A DNA stretch of 53,757 nt from an uncultured Agathobaculum sp. (GCF_944384765.1 NZ_CALWUM010000013.1:1-53757); one strand, 5' to 3'. Positions 1-7,557 are shown, counted from the first letter of the stretch. Program-made: numbers and translations. The notes: generated by a model not told the origin, from the letters alone.

Positions 1-77
1 GCGGAATGGCAGACGCGCTAGCTTCAGGTGCTAGTGTTCGCAAGGACGTGGGGGTTCAAGTCCCCCCATCCGCACCA
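1..77 (+). tRNA. tRNA-Leu (anticodon CAG), 5' end cut by window edge
   Basis: The anticodon stem CTAGC/GCTAG encloses the loop TTCAGGT, giving anticodon CAG. A T arm (GGGGGTTCAAGTCCCCC) and the 3' end ATCCGC plus A and CCA follow. The variable arm is long, as in class II leucine tRNAs. The 5' acceptor strand (expected near GCGGATG) and two more bases lie left of the window, so about nine bases are missing. CCA is genome-encoded. A terminator follows at once, so this looks like the last gene of its transcript. Confidence 0.95.
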
Positions 78-83
78 GGAATG

Positions 84-116
84 GTACCGATTTTAAGAGA
101 ATCGGTACTTTTTCTT
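84..116 (+). terminator. Intrinsic terminator after tRNA-Leu
   Basis: A perfect 9-bp stem (GTACCGATT at 84-92 with AATCGGTAC at 100-108) with a 7-nt loop is followed by TTTTTC and more T. It ends tRNA-Leu transcription. Confidence 0.9.
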
Positions 117-149
117 TTTCTGGTCACACGGATATTTTTTCACGACAAA

Positions 150-191
150 GGGCAGTCCCCCGCGAGCTTCATGGCTGGCAGGAGACTGCCC
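150..191. terminator. Hairpin between tRNA-Leu and moaC
   Basis: An 8-bp inverted repeat (GGGCAGTC at 150-157, GACTGCCC at 184-191) has a 26-nt loop. A weak T-rich run follows on the plus side and a shorter one on the minus side. It lies just past the moaC stop, so it may end moaC transcription, but the long loop makes this uncertain. Confidence 0.4.
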
Positions 192-218
192 TGTTCTTTT
201 TCCCTGCGGCAAAGCCGC

Positions 219-692
219 TCATCCCCCGCGGGTATAGTCACCCGACTTGCCGCCTTCCTTGTGCAGCAGCATTACTTCATCGATGCGCATACCGCGGTCC
301 ACGGCCTTGCACATATCATAAACGGTCAGCGCGGCAACCGACGCGGCTGTGAGCGCCTCCATTTCCACGCCGGTCTTATAGGTGCAGCGCAGCGTGCTTG
401 TGATGCGCACCCGGTCGGGCGGAAGCGGCGTCAGCTCGACTTTCACGCTGTCGATAGGCAGCGGATGGCACATCGGGATAAGCTCACTCGTGCGCTTTGC
501 TGCCATAATGCCCGCAATGCGCGCGCAGGAAAACACATCGCCCTTGGGCGTGCTGCCGTCCAGAATGGCCTGCAGCGTCTCCGGCTGCATGGTGATGACC
601 GCCTGTGCCTGCGCCATGCGTCGGGTCATCTGCTTGTCCCCCACATCAACCATGCGCGCCGCGCCGGTTTCGTCCAGATGGGTTAGTTCCAT
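219..692 (-). CDS. moaC: Cyclic pyranopterin monophosphate synthase MoaC
   Basis: The protein has 157 residues, normal for MoaC. With MoaA it converts GTP to cyclic pyranopterin monophosphate in molybdenum cofactor synthesis. Visible family signatures are VDVGDK near the start, the [12 protein letters not shown] block, and [20 protein letters not shown] with the conserved Lys and Asp. The reading frame is open well upstream, but the ATG at 692 gives the usual MoaC N-terminus and has GAGGG before it. No other moa gene is nearby; it closes a minus-strand run with rsmA and a TfoX-like gene, about 120 bases after the latter. Confidence 0.95.
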   Translation of the reverse strand: MELTHLDETGAARMVDVGDKQMTRRMAQAQAVITMQPETLQAILDGSTPKGDVFSCARIAGIMAAKRTSELIPMCHPLPIDSVKVELTPLPPDRVRITSTLRCTYKTGVEMEALTAASVAALTVYDMCKAVDRGMRIDEVMLLHKEGGKSGDYTRGG

Positions 693-814
693 ATGGTATT
701 CCCTCGCTTTTTTGTCTTTTGGTCTCCCGCCCGTGGAGGCATCCAGGGAAAGCGGCCGGCCGCCCCCAGATACGGCCGCGGAGGCCGTCGTACAGCCCGT
801 CTCCGCCCGTCTGC

Positions 815-1135
815 TTATCTTTTCCCGCCGCGGCGCCTCGACGCCGTGAGCGCCGCGCAGGTGCGCTGCACGAGCGTGGCGAGAAAATCGCGGTCGTCCA
901 GCTCGGCGACATACAGAAAACGCGCGCCTTCGTGCGGCTCGACAATCTCCGCGCCGGGCAGCAGCGCGCGGCCCGCGTCGGTGATCTTGAGGCACAACAT
1001 ACCGTCCTCAATCGTGGCGAAAAACACCCCGTCGCACCAAAGGCCGTATTCGCCGAACATCCGCTTGCAGCGGATGCGCCCCGCCCCGGCAAGCTGCTCG
1101 CAGACAAAGCGCACAAATTCCGGGCTGCTCGCCAT
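815..1135 (-). CDS. TfoX N-terminal domain protein
   Basis: This 106-residue protein matches the TfoX N-terminal domain family: an [19 protein letters not shown] core followed by the [13 protein letters not shown] strand region. In gammaproteobacteria full-length TfoX/Sxy drives competence. The stand-alone N-domain proteins of Firmicutes have no settled role, and the DNA-uptake function should not be assumed here. The start lies 3 bases after the rsmA stop, so the two are co-transcribed. The C-terminus ends in a basic RRRGGKR tail. Confidence 0.8.
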   Translation of the reverse strand: MASSPEFVRFVCEQLAGAGRIRCKRMFGEYGLWCDGVFFATIEDGMLCLKITDAGRALLPGAEIVEPHEGARFLYVAELDDRDFLATLVQRTCAALTASRRRGGKR

Positions 1136-1138
1136 GGC

Positions 1139-2008
1139 TCACGCCCCGGTCAGCTGCTCGGCCGCCGCGTCCGCCAGGCGCGCAAAGTCCTGCAGGCTCA
1201 GCCGCTCGCCGCGCACGCGCGGGTCCAGGCCGACCGATTGCACCAGCTCGGTAATCTCCTCCTTGCCCATCGAGGTGCTGAGCACCGGGCCGAGCGCGTT
1301 GACCAGCGTCTTGCGGCGCATATTGAACGCCGCGCGCACCAGGGCGAAAAACAACTTTTCATCCTGGGTTTTGACCGCAGGCTCAGCCAGCGGCGTCAGC
1401 CGCAGCACGGCAGAGTCCACCTTGGGCTGCGGGATAAAGCAGTCCGCCGGCACGTCAAACAGGATTTCCGCCGCCGCGTGGTACTGCACATAGATCGTAA
1501 ACGCGGAATATGCCGCCGTGCCCGGCGCGGCGCAGATGCGTTGCGCGACCTCCTTCTGCACCATGACCGTGATGCGCTCGAACGCACGGCTGTCGAGCAG
1601 CGCGCTGAGCGCGGGCGTGGTGATGTAATACGGCAGGTTGGCACAGGCGACCGCGCGGGCCTGTCCGAATTTTTCACGGCAGAGCGCGGCAAGATCGAGC
1701 GAGAGCACGTCGCCCTGCACAACCTCGAAATTGTCAAATTCCGCAAGCGTCTCGTCCAGCACGGGCAGCAGCGCGCGGTCGAGCTCAACCGCGACCACCT
1801 TGTCCGCCCGGCGGCACAGCTCGGCGGACAGGCAGCCCATGCCCGGCCCGATCTCGACCACATTGCCCGCCTCGGCCGCGCCGCTCTGCTCCGCGATGCG
1901 CCGCGGGACGCTTTCATCGGTCAGAAAATTCTGGCCCAGCGAACGGGAAAAGCGAAATCCATGCCGCGTCAGCACTGCGCGGATGGTATCAATATCACAA
2001 AGGTTCAT
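1139..2008 (-). CDS. rsmA: 16S rRNA (adenine1518/1519-N6) dimethyltransferase RsmA/KsgA
   Basis: RsmA dimethylates two adjacent adenines in the 3' hairpin of 16S rRNA during late 30S assembly. The LGQNFLTD segment, the SAM-binding VVEIGPGMG loop, the acidic VVAVELDR strand and the catalytic NLPYYITTP motif are all present. A C-terminal helical domain follows (FNMRRKTLVNAL). Two ATGs are 6 bases apart. GGAGG touches the first, so the second at 2008 (MNLCDID) is the better start, giving 289 residues. The gene lies 23 bases after a GNAT gene in the same direction. Confidence 0.95.
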   Translation of the reverse strand: MNLCDIDTIRAVLTRHGFRFSRSLGQNFLTDESVPRRIAEQSGAAEAGNVVEIGPGMGCLSAELCRRADKVVAVELDRALLPVLDETLAEFDNFEVVQGDVLSLDLAALCREKFGQARAVACANLPYYITTPALSALLDSRAFERITVMVQKEVAQRICAAPGTAAYSAFTIYVQYHAAAEILFDVPADCFIPQPKVDSAVLRLTPLAEPAVKTQDEKLFFALVRAAFNMRRKTLVNALGPVLSTSMGKEEITELVQSVGLDPRVRGERLSLQDFARLADAAAEQLTGA

Positions 2009-2031
2009 GTGCATCCTCCTGTCTACCCCAT

Positions 2032-2580
2032 TTATGGAAGCATTTTCATCGTGACCATGCGGCCGAGCACCGGACCGGCCCAGCGCCGCACCAACCGGCT
2101 GTATTCCGCCCCGCTGACCGCGCCGCCCGCACCGAGCAGCTCATAGATCACATCGCCCTCGCGCACGCGGGCATGCAAGTCCTGCAGGCCGCAGCGCAGG
2201 TAAAACTTCTTGCGCCGCACGCGGGCCGCGTAGTTGCCTGCTGCGGGGTCGAGTGCCTCCGCCGCAAGGAACAGGCGGTATCCAGTATACTGCCCGCGCA
2301 GCGCAGCCATCGCGCGTGTGCCGCAGCCTTTGCCCCGCGCCGCGGGATCAACCGCAAAATAGAACACATACGCGAGATCCGCGTCGCTCACGACATAGAA
2401 AAAGCCGCGCCACTCGTTTCCTTCGCACACGCTCCACCAGTCCGCCAGGCCCTTTTCCGCCCGCCGCGCCAGCAGGAAAAACGGTGCGCGCTCATTCGGC
2501 GGAAAGGCCTCGCGGTAAAGCTGCCGCGCCCGCACCGCATCCGGGCTGCGCCGGCGCAGCCGTTTTAACACGGTCTCCAA
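2032..2580 (-). CDS. GNAT-family N-acetyltransferase
   Basis: The acetyl-CoA-binding GNAT core is visible as VFYFAVDPAARGKGCGTRAM, an R/Q-x-x-G-x-G/A type loop. Substrate is not predictable. I chose the TTG at 2580 because GGGAGGAGA lies about 8 bases upstream, whereas the longer open frame runs back into the strong hpf terminator. Length is then 182 residues. The C-terminal VRRWAGPVLGRMV segment is family-unspecific. The gene heads the run GNAT-rsmA-tfoX-moaC. Confidence 0.75.
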   Translation of the reverse strand: METVLKRLRRRSPDAVRARQLYREAFPPNERAPFFLLARRAEKGLADWWSVCEGNEWRGFFYVVSDADLAYVFYFAVDPAARGKGCGTRAMAALRGQYTGYRLFLAAEALDPAAGNYAARVRRKKFYLRCGLQDLHARVREGDVIYELLGAGGAVSGAEYSRLVRRWAGPVLGRMVTMKMLP

Positions 2581-2615
2581 TCCATCTCTCCTCCCGATCC
2601 CTGTTTGATACACCC

Positions 2616-2647
2616 GGAAAGGGGCCGGCGGCAATGCCGCCGGCCCC
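2616..2647 (-). terminator. Intrinsic terminator of hpf
   Basis: A perfect 12-bp GC-rich stem (2621-2632 with 2636-2647) and a 3-nt loop are followed on the minus strand by TTTCC. It lies just after hpf. Confidence 0.8.
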
Positions 2648-2677
2648 TGTATACGCTCTCTATCCGGCCAGGTGGGC

Positions 2678-3205
2678 TTATTCCTCGCCCTCGATCAGGC
2701 CGTAGCCGCCTGCCGCGCGCTTGTAAACGACCGCATGCACGTTGTCGTTGTCCGCGTTGCGGAAGAAATAGAACTGGTGGTCGAGCAGGTTCATCTGCAG
2801 AATGGCTTCGTCCACGCTCATGGGCTTGACCTGGAAGCGCTTGCGGCGCACCACGTCGAACTCCTCCTCGGCCAGCGCCGCCTGCTGCTCGGCCATCTTG
2901 TCGAACGCACCCTCGCGCAGGCGCTTTTCCAGACGGGTCTTGTGCTTGCGGATCTGACGCTCGATGCTGCTGATCGCACCGTCAATCGATGCGAACATAT
3001 CGCTCGTGGTCTCCTCTGCGCGGACGACCAGAGCGCCCTGGCGCACCGTGATTTCTACCGTTTGCTTGCCGCGCAGCTCGCTGAAGGTGAGCGTTGCATC
3101 GGAATCCTGACGGAAGTACCGGTCCAGTTTTTCCACCTTGCGCAGCGCGTATTGCCGCAGATCGTCGTCAATTTTCATTTTTCTTTCGACGATGGTAAAC
3201 TTCAT
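2678..3205 (-). CDS. hpf: Long-form ribosome hibernation promoting factor
   Basis: At 175 residues this is the long HPF type. The N-terminal S30AE domain (MKFTIVERKMKIDDDLRQY, residues 1-95) binds the 30S decoding region. The C-terminal domain (RRKRFQVKPMSVDEAI to the end) dimerises and joins two 70S ribosomes into inactive 100S particles in stationary phase. The ATG at 3205 has TAGGAGA 8 bases upstream; an upstream in-frame ATG lacks a binding site. It is a single-gene transcript with its own promoter and terminator. Confidence 0.93.
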   Translation of the reverse strand: MKFTIVERKMKIDDDLRQYALRKVEKLDRYFRQDSDATLTFSELRGKQTVEITVRQGALVVRAEETTSDMFASIDGAISSIERQIRKHKTRLEKRLREGAFDKMAEQQAALAEEEFDVVRRKRFQVKPMSVDEAILQMNLLDHQFYFFRNADNDNVHAVVYKRAAGGYGLIEGEE

Positions 3206-3299
3206 AACATCATCTCCTAACAGGCGTGACCGCCTAAGTTTCTCCCACTGCCAGTGTACGTTCATACACCAGCGGTGCTATGGGATTTGCTATCTTTAG

Positions 3300-3329
3300 T
3301 ATACCACGGCTTCGGCAAAATTGTCCAAT
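3300..3329 (-). promoter_or_regulatory. Promoter of hpf
   Basis: On the minus strand: -35 TGGACA (3324-3329), 18-bp spacer, TGG extended motif, -10 TATACT (3300-3305). The 5' leader would be about 90 bases. Confidence 0.7.
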
Positions 3330-3396
3330 CTATTTTACAGAAATTCATAAATTGTTCAGCATTTTTCCCAAGGCCCGTCACAGTGCCTGCCTGCGG

Positions 3397-4239
3397 TCAG
3401 ATTTCCCCTTCCGCGTGCCGCGTTACATGGCAGGAGATGTTAACCACGCACGGCAGGCCCGCAATATGCGTGCCGAACGGCTCGATCGCGCACGAGAGCG
3501 CGGTCACCGTACCGCCCAGACCCTGCGGCCCCACGCCCGAGGCGTTGACCTTGTCCAGGATCTGCTGCTCCATCTCCGCATACAGCGGATCGGCATTATG
3601 CGCGCCCACCGGGCGCAGCAGCGCGCGCTTGGCAAGGTAAGCCGCCTTATCGCTTGTGCCGCCCAGGCCCACGCCGATGACGATCGGCGGGCAGGGATTG
3701 GAACCCGCGTGAATACACGCGTCCGCGATAAAATCCACGATCTGCTCGCGGGTCGCCGCGGGAGTAAACATTTTCATGGCGCTCATGTTCTCCGAGCCAA
3801 AGCCCTTGGGCGCAACCGTGATTTTCACCTTGTCGCCAGGCACGATAGAGGTATACAGCACGCAGGGCGTATTGTCGTTGGTGTTTTCACGGCGCAGCGG
3901 GTCGCCCACCACAGACAGGCGCAGATACCCGTCAAGATAGCCGCGGCGCACGCCCTCGGTCACCGCATCTTCGAATGCGCCGCCCGTCAGGTGCACATCC
4001 TGTCCCACCTCAGCAAATACAATCGCCATGCCGGTGTCCTGGCAGATCGGCACGTCGTTCTGCCGCGCAAGATCGCAGTTTGCGATCATCTCGCCAAAAA
4101 TCTCTTTGCCGAGCGGCGACTGCTCGGCCTGCTGGCCGTCCACAAACGCCTGTCGCAGGTCAGCGGGCAGGTAGTAGTTTGCATCCATGCACAGCTGGCG
4201 TACAAGCCCCGTCACTTCCGAAACATCAATCGTCCTCAT
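3397..4239 (-). CDS. Class I fumarate hydratase (TtdA/FumA-like), alpha subunit
   Basis: This is the N-terminal (alpha) half of a two-subunit [4Fe-4S] fumarase/tartrate dehydratase, interconverting fumarate and malate. Cluster cysteines are visible in PICQDTG (Cys66), GSNPCPP (Cys183) and ALSCAIEPFG. Length is 280 residues, normal for the alpha chain. The ATG at 4239 overlaps the stop of the upstream amidohydrolase (ATGA) and has AGGAGG 5 bases ahead, so translation is coupled. The beta subunit that normally follows at once is missing; the next gene is hpf. Activity must depend on a beta chain encoded elsewhere. Confidence 0.9.
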   Translation of the reverse strand: MRTIDVSEVTGLVRQLCMDANYYLPADLRQAFVDGQQAEQSPLGKEIFGEMIANCDLARQNDVPICQDTGMAIVFAEVGQDVHLTGGAFEDAVTEGVRRGYLDGYLRLSVVGDPLRRENTNDNTPCVLYTSIVPGDKVKITVAPKGFGSENMSAMKMFTPAATREQIVDFIADACIHAGSNPCPPIVIGVGLGGTSDKAAYLAKRALLRPVGAHNADPLYAEMEQQILDKVNASGVGPQGLGGTVTALSCAIEPFGTHIAGLPCVVNISCHVTRHAEGEI

Positions 4240-5408
4240 CTTGTCCTCCTGTATTCCAGTGCGCCGTTTACAAAAACGGCCTGCACCTGATTTGCCAAAT
4301 CCAGCGGATCGCCGCTCCACAGCACGCAGTCTGCGTCCAGACCCACGCGCAGGCTGCCGATGCGGTCCTGCATACCCGCAATGCGCGCTGGAACCGAGGT
4401 GACCGCGCGCAGCGCGTCCGTCCGATCCATACCCGCGCGCACGGCCAGCATAAGCGCCATGGGCAGCAGCCGCAGCGGGATTTCGGGGTGGTCGACCGTG
4501 ATGGCGGTCGGGATGCCTGCCCGGCACAAAATTCCCGGCGCCTCGTCGGTCAAATGGCGCAGCTCAGGCTTGGAGCGGTCGGTCATAAACGGGCCGCACA
4601 CGACCGGCACCTGCTCTTCCGCCAGCAGGTCGGCAACCAGATGTGCCTCGGTGCCATGGATGATCACCGCGCGCAGGCCGAATTCCTTGGCGATACGCAG
4701 CGCGGTAAAAATATCATCCGCGCGGTGCGCGTGGAAATGCGCCTCCGCCTTGCCCCAGAGCAGCGGCAGCAGCGCCTCGAGCTTGCAGTCATAATCCGGG
4801 TCGTCCTGCTCGGGGTCGTCCTCTGCGCGCGCCTTGCGGGAAAAATACTCCTTTGCCTTGTACAGCTCCTCGCGAATGAGCGCCGCGGTCGCCATACGGG
4901 TGACCGGCGCCTGATCCTTATCGTGATAGACCGACTTTGGGTTTTCACCCAGCGCAAACTTGATCGCAAGTGGCGCCTTGAGCACCATATCATCCACCCG
5001 GCGGCCCGCGGTCTTAATCAGTGCAATCTGCCCGCCGATCGGGTTGGCGCTGCCCGGGCTAACCGCAACCGCGGTTACGCCCGCCTCCCGCGCCTCGCAA
5101 AAGCCGCGATCCATGGGATTGATGCCGTCGATCGCGCGCAGGTGGGGCGTGACCGGGTCGGTATCCTCATTGCCGTCCGCCCCTTCAAAACCCAGCCCAT
5201 CTTCATACAGGCCAAGGTGGGAGTGAATGTCGATCAGGCCCGGCGTGAGCACGCCGCCTTCCCCGTCCAGCACATCCGCACAGGCGGGCGGCTCACCCTC
5301 ACCCATATCGGCGATCCGGCCGTCTGCAAGCAGCACCCAGCCGGTAAAGCGGGTGTCCTGCTCGTCCATCGTCCACACCTGCACATTTTGGATCAGTGTT
5401 TGTTTCAT
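4236..5408 (-). CDS. Amidohydrolase-superfamily metal-dependent hydrolase
   Basis: This is a 390-residue amidohydrolase of the imidazolonepropionase-like type. Metal ligands are visible: IDIHSHLG (His62, His64), AHFHAHRADD (His224-228), VIIHGTEAH (His251, His256) and TVDHPE (Asp306). KFALGENPKS near residue 150 is typical of this subgroup. The natural substrate is unknown. GAGG lies 6 bases before the ATG. Its stop overlaps the fumarase alpha start, so the two form one operon. A divergent small-RNA promoter begins only 24 bases upstream of its start codon. Confidence 0.85.
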   Translation of the reverse strand: MKQTLIQNVQVWTMDEQDTRFTGWVLLADGRIADMGEGEPPACADVLDGEGGVLTPGLIDIHSHLGLYEDGLGFEGADGNEDTDPVTPHLRAIDGINPMDRGFCEAREAGVTAVAVSPGSANPIGGQIALIKTAGRRVDDMVLKAPLAIKFALGENPKSVYHDKDQAPVTRMATAALIREELYKAKEYFSRKARAEDDPEQDDPDYDCKLEALLPLLWGKAEAHFHAHRADDIFTALRIAKEFGLRAVIIHGTEAHLVADLLAEEQVPVVCGPFMTDRSKPELRHLTDEAPGILCRAGIPTAITVDHPEIPLRLLPMALMLAVRAGMDRTDALRAVTSVPARIAGMQDRIGSLRVGLDADCVLWSGDPLDLANQVQAVFVNGALEYRRTR

Positions 5409-5432
5409 GCAAAACCTCTTTGAAAATAATGG

Positions 5433-5461
5433 TTGACATTTATGGAAATATATGGTATATT
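5433..5461 (+). promoter_or_regulatory. Strong sigma-A promoter of a small RNA
   Basis: TTGACA (5433-5438), a 17-bp spacer and TATATT (5456-5461) give a consensus -35 and near-consensus -10. No open reading frame with a ribosome-binding site follows; a terminator comes about 65 bases after the expected start near 5468. Confidence 0.85.
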
Positions 5462-5467
5462 AAACAT

Positions 5468-5559
5468 GGCAGTTGGGAAAACTGCCATGCACCGTTCATA
5501 TCTTTATCCCCACAATCCTACTTTTGGCGCCCTTTCATGGAAAGGGCGCGTTTTTTTTT
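5468..5559 (+). ncRNA. Putative about 90-nt small RNA, unknown family
   Basis: The transcript is bounded by a consensus promoter and a strong terminator. It opens with hairpin GGCAGTT-GGGA-AACTGCC (5468-5485). A roughly 40-base stretch without obvious pairing follows, pyrimidine-rich with UCCCC and AAUCCU, and then the terminator hairpin. An unpaired C-rich UCCC motif is common in Gram-positive base-pairing regulators, where it contacts Shine-Dalgarno regions; that role is inference. A short frame from the ATG at 5487 has no binding site and reads through the terminator. I do not recognise the family. Confidence 0.6.
5527..5559 (+). terminator. Intrinsic terminator of the small RNA
   Basis: A 9-bp stem (GCGCCCTTT at 5527-5535, AAAGGGCGC at 5541-5549) with a 5-nt loop is followed by nine T residues. 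Confidence 0.9.
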
Positions 5560-5597
5560 GCTGTGCGGGAAGCGCACGGTTTTCCCAGCATAAAAAC

Positions 5598-5622
5598 AAA
5601 ACCGAGGTCGCCCTCGGTTTTT
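5598..5622 (-). terminator. Terminator after yabR (bidirectional)
   Basis: The stem AAAACCGAGG/CCTCGGTTTT has A-rich and T-rich flanks on both sides. It sits just past the yabR stop and can also back up the small-RNA terminator. Confidence 0.75.
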
Positions 5623-5626
5623 GTAT

Positions 5627-6085
5627 TCAGCGGCGTCTGCGCGAACCGTTCTTGCGATCGGTTGCATGGCGCACATCGGCCTGACGGCTTTCGCTGTCCG
5701 ACATGAACGCCTTCAGCTTATCCTCAAAGCTCATGGCAGCAGGATCCTTGGGCGCCTGCTGCGTGCGGCTGCGCGGCGCACCCGTGCGCTGCTGGAACCG
5801 CGGCTGACGCGGGCCTGCATGGCCGCCTGCGCGGTCGTGACGCGGCTCGTGCGGCTGCGCCTTTTTGATGGACAGATTGATCCTGCCCGCCTGATCGATG
5901 CTGATAACCTTGACCTTGACCTGCTGCCCCTCCTGCAGGAAGTCCTTGATGTCATTGACGAAGGTTGCCGCAACCTCCGAGATGTGCACCATCCCAGATT
6001 TGCCCTCGGGCAGTGCGACAAATGCACCGAACTTGGTGATACCTGTCACCTTACCCTCTACGATCGTTCCAACTGCCAAATCCAT
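5627..6085 (-). CDS. yabR: S1-domain RNA-binding protein, YabR type
   Basis: A single S1 domain covers residues 1-72 (VGTIVEGKVTGITKFGAFVAL, MVHISEVA, INLSIKKA). It is followed by a low-complexity basic Arg/Gln/Gly tail, and the last helix ends in RRRR. The position directly after divIC matches yabR in Bacillus. Such proteins bind RNA or 30S subunits; the exact role is not settled. The start ATG at 6085 gives 152 residues; GGAGG is 13 bases upstream, a rather long spacing. Confidence 0.85.
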   Translation of the reverse strand: MDLAVGTIVEGKVTGITKFGAFVALPEGKSGMVHISEVAATFVNDIKDFLQEGQQVKVKVISIDQAGRINLSIKKAQPHEPRHDRAGGHAGPRQPRFQQRTGAPRSRTQQAPKDPAAMSFEDKLKAFMSDSESRQADVRHATDRKNGSRRRR

Positions 6086-6119
6086 ATAAGTTTTTTTGCC
6101 TCCGTTAATCTTTTCCCTT

Positions 6120-6401
6120 TTACCGGCTGGACGCGTCCACAAAAACGCGCTCCCCGGGCTCCGCATAGCTCAGCTCATTGCGCGCCAGCTCGCTGATGTC
6201 CTCCTGAGAGATCCCGCTCTGCATTTCCTCCTGCAGGGCTGCATTGGCTTCTTCATACTCCTGCACCCGCAGCGAAAGCGAATCGAGTTCCTCCCGCTTA
6301 TCCGCGATCTGGGACCGCAGATTGACAATGGTGAATGCCGCATAGATCAGGAAAACCAGCATCGCGATTTTAACGATTCCCGGCACCTTCCGTCTGGACA
6401 T
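6120..6401 (-). CDS. divIC: Septum formation initiator DivIC/FtsB family
   Basis: A 93-residue bitopic membrane protein: a short basic N-terminus (MSRRKVPG), one membrane helix (IVKIAMLVFLIYAAFTIV), then a coiled coil (LRSQIADKREELDSLSLRVQ) and the family's ARNELSYAEPGE end. DivIC/FtsB joins FtsL and DivIB/FtsQ in the divisome. I start at the ATG 6401, with GAGGTGG 5 bases upstream, rather than the in-frame GTG 9 bases earlier. It lies in the yabP-yabQ-divIC-yabR order known from Bacillus. Confidence 0.9.
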   Translation of the reverse strand: MSRRKVPGIVKIAMLVFLIYAAFTIVNLRSQIADKREELDSLSLRVQEYEEANAALQEEMQSGISQEDISELARNELSYAEPGERVFVDASSR

Positions 6402-6448
6402 TGCTACCACCTCACACTGTCTCTGTCCGCGCCAGACTGATACGGTTT

Positions 6449-6907
6449 TTATTTTATACCTTTCCTGCGAAAAATGGAAGAGGAAATTTGAATTTTTTTT
6501 GCAAACTGTCGGATTTTATTTGAAATCCCCATGTAGTGCAAAACATTTTGCACACATTGTGCTGCTTTTGTTCCCACCGCCCAAGCCCGCGCCCCGGCGC
6601 GCAGCACGGCGGCCAATATCAGCAGAACCGCGCCGCTCAGCAGCAGAAAATACAGCGCCGCCCCACCCGCAGCGCCGGCCAGCACGAAAAAGCGCGGCTG
6701 TCCGGCAGCGAACACCAGCCCAAACTCAAACAAACCGGCTGCAAGCACCAGCCAGAACACCATGTCGAGCGCAGCCGTTGCCCCGCGGCCGCATGCAAAA
6801 TGCCGCCGCAGAGCACGCAGCACATCGTACAGCAGGCCGGTTCCTACCCCCAGCAGCACGCTTTGCAGCAGCAGGCGCAGCTGCTCCTGATTGGTGAACA
6901 CATCCAT
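6449..6907 (-). CDS. yabQ: Spore cortex biosynthesis protein YabQ
   Basis: This 152-residue membrane protein has about four hydrophobic segments. The family N-terminus (LLLQSVLLGVGTGLLYDVLRALRR) is followed by a basic soluble tail (SNKIRQFAKKIQISSS). YabQ is needed for spore cortex formation in Bacillus. Its start lies 6 bases after the yabP stop, with an AGGTGA binding site overlapping that stop, so the two are co-translated. Confidence 0.88.
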   Translation of the reverse strand: MDVFTNQEQLRLLLQSVLLGVGTGLLYDVLRALRRHFACGRGATAALDMVFWLVLAAGLFEFGLVFAAGQPRFFVLAGAAGGAALYFLLLSGAVLLILAAVLRAGARAWAVGTKAAQCVQNVLHYMGISNKIRQFAKKIQISSSIFRRKGIK

Positions 6908-6913
6908 TCCGGC

Positions 6914-7198
6914 TCACCTGCCGAACAAACGACCCAGCAGGCTGCCGCGCGGCTGCACACTGTCGTCGTATTCCATCAGGCCGATCTCGCCCTGCACGAT
7001 CAGTTCACCGGCTTCCAGCTGCAGCCGCTCCACGTGCAGCCCCTGCCCGCGCACGACCAGCATGCCGCGCACGGTCTCAAGCAGCACCTGTTCCTCGTCA
7101 AAGCTCTGTACGTCCACCACACCTGAAACCGACAGCTTCTCCCTTCCCTCCAGGATCACAGTATGCGGCATCTCCCTGTTTCGCTCATCGGGTGCCAT
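6914..7198 (-). CDS. yabP: Sporulation protein YabP
   Basis: The 94-residue YabP fold is visible from HTVILEGREKLSVSGVVDVQSFDE to GELIVQGEIGLMEYDD. This small beta-rich family is restricted to spore formers. AGGAGGGG precedes the ATG by 6 bases. It is the first gene of a probable four-gene unit running through yabR and has a sigma-E-like promoter upstream. Confidence 0.88.
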   Translation of the reverse strand: MAPDERNREMPHTVILEGREKLSVSGVVDVQSFDEEQVLLETVRGMLVVRGQGLHVERLQLEAGELIVQGEIGLMEYDDSVQPRGSLLGRLFGR

Positions 7199-7237
7199 GC
7201 CAGTCCCCTCCTTCTGCAGAAAACATCCTGTCCCTGC

Positions 7238-7266
7238 ATCCTATGTGCTGCCTGCACCCAATATGA
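7238..7266 (-). promoter_or_regulatory. Sigma-E-like (mother-cell) promoter of yabPQ
   Basis: On the minus strand TCATATT (7260-7266), a 14-bp spacer and CATAGGAT (7238-7245) resemble the Bacillus sigma-E consensus (ATATT, 14-15 bp, CATA--AT). It lies between the rqcP terminator and yabP, which suits forespore/mother-cell timing. Confidence 0.6.
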
Positions 7267-7271
7267 CGGCA

Positions 7272-7308
7272 TAAACAAAATGCATCCTGCCCGGCCGGGG
7301 CAGGATGC
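7272..7308 (-). terminator. Intrinsic terminator after rqcP
   Basis: An 11-bp stem (7282-7292 with 7298-7308) and a 5-nt loop are followed on the minus strand by ATTTTG. It separates hup-rqcP from the yabPQ unit. Confidence 0.75.
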
Positions 7309-7314
7309 GTCTGC

Positions 7315-7557
7315 TTACGGAAGTTCTTTATACATTGCCGCGGCGTCCGCCTTGAGGGCGTGCTCCGCAATATTCAGCACCTCGACCCGCATGGTGCGCT
7401 GGCCGAAGGCAATTTCGATCACGTCGCCGACCTTGACCTGATAAGAGGCTTTAGCCGGCTTGCCATTGACCGTGATGCGCGCCGCGTCGCACGCGTCGTT
7501 TGCAACCGTGCGGCGTTTGATCAGGCGCGAAACTTTGAGGTATTTATCCAGTCTCAC
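7315..7557 (-). CDS. rqcP: S4-domain ribosome quality control protein RqcP (YabO)
   Basis: This 80-residue S4-domain protein (VRLDKYLKVSRLIKRRTVANDACDAARITVNGKPAK) matches RqcP/YabO, which works with RqcH to add alanine tails to nascent chains on stalled 50S subunits. The start codon is GTG at 7557, two bases after the HU stop; AAGGTGG is inside the end of the HU gene. Longer in-frame starts overlap HU and give no family sequence. Confidence 0.9.
   Translation of the reverse strand: MRLDKYLKVSRLIKRRTVANDACDAARITVNGKPAKASYQVKVGDVIEIAFGQRTMRVEVLNIAEHALKADAAAMYKELP

Noticed and set aside
5487..5560. Short frame starting ATG at 5487 as a leader peptide
   Set aside because: No ribosome-binding site, the start lies at the foot of a hairpin, and the frame runs through the terminator.
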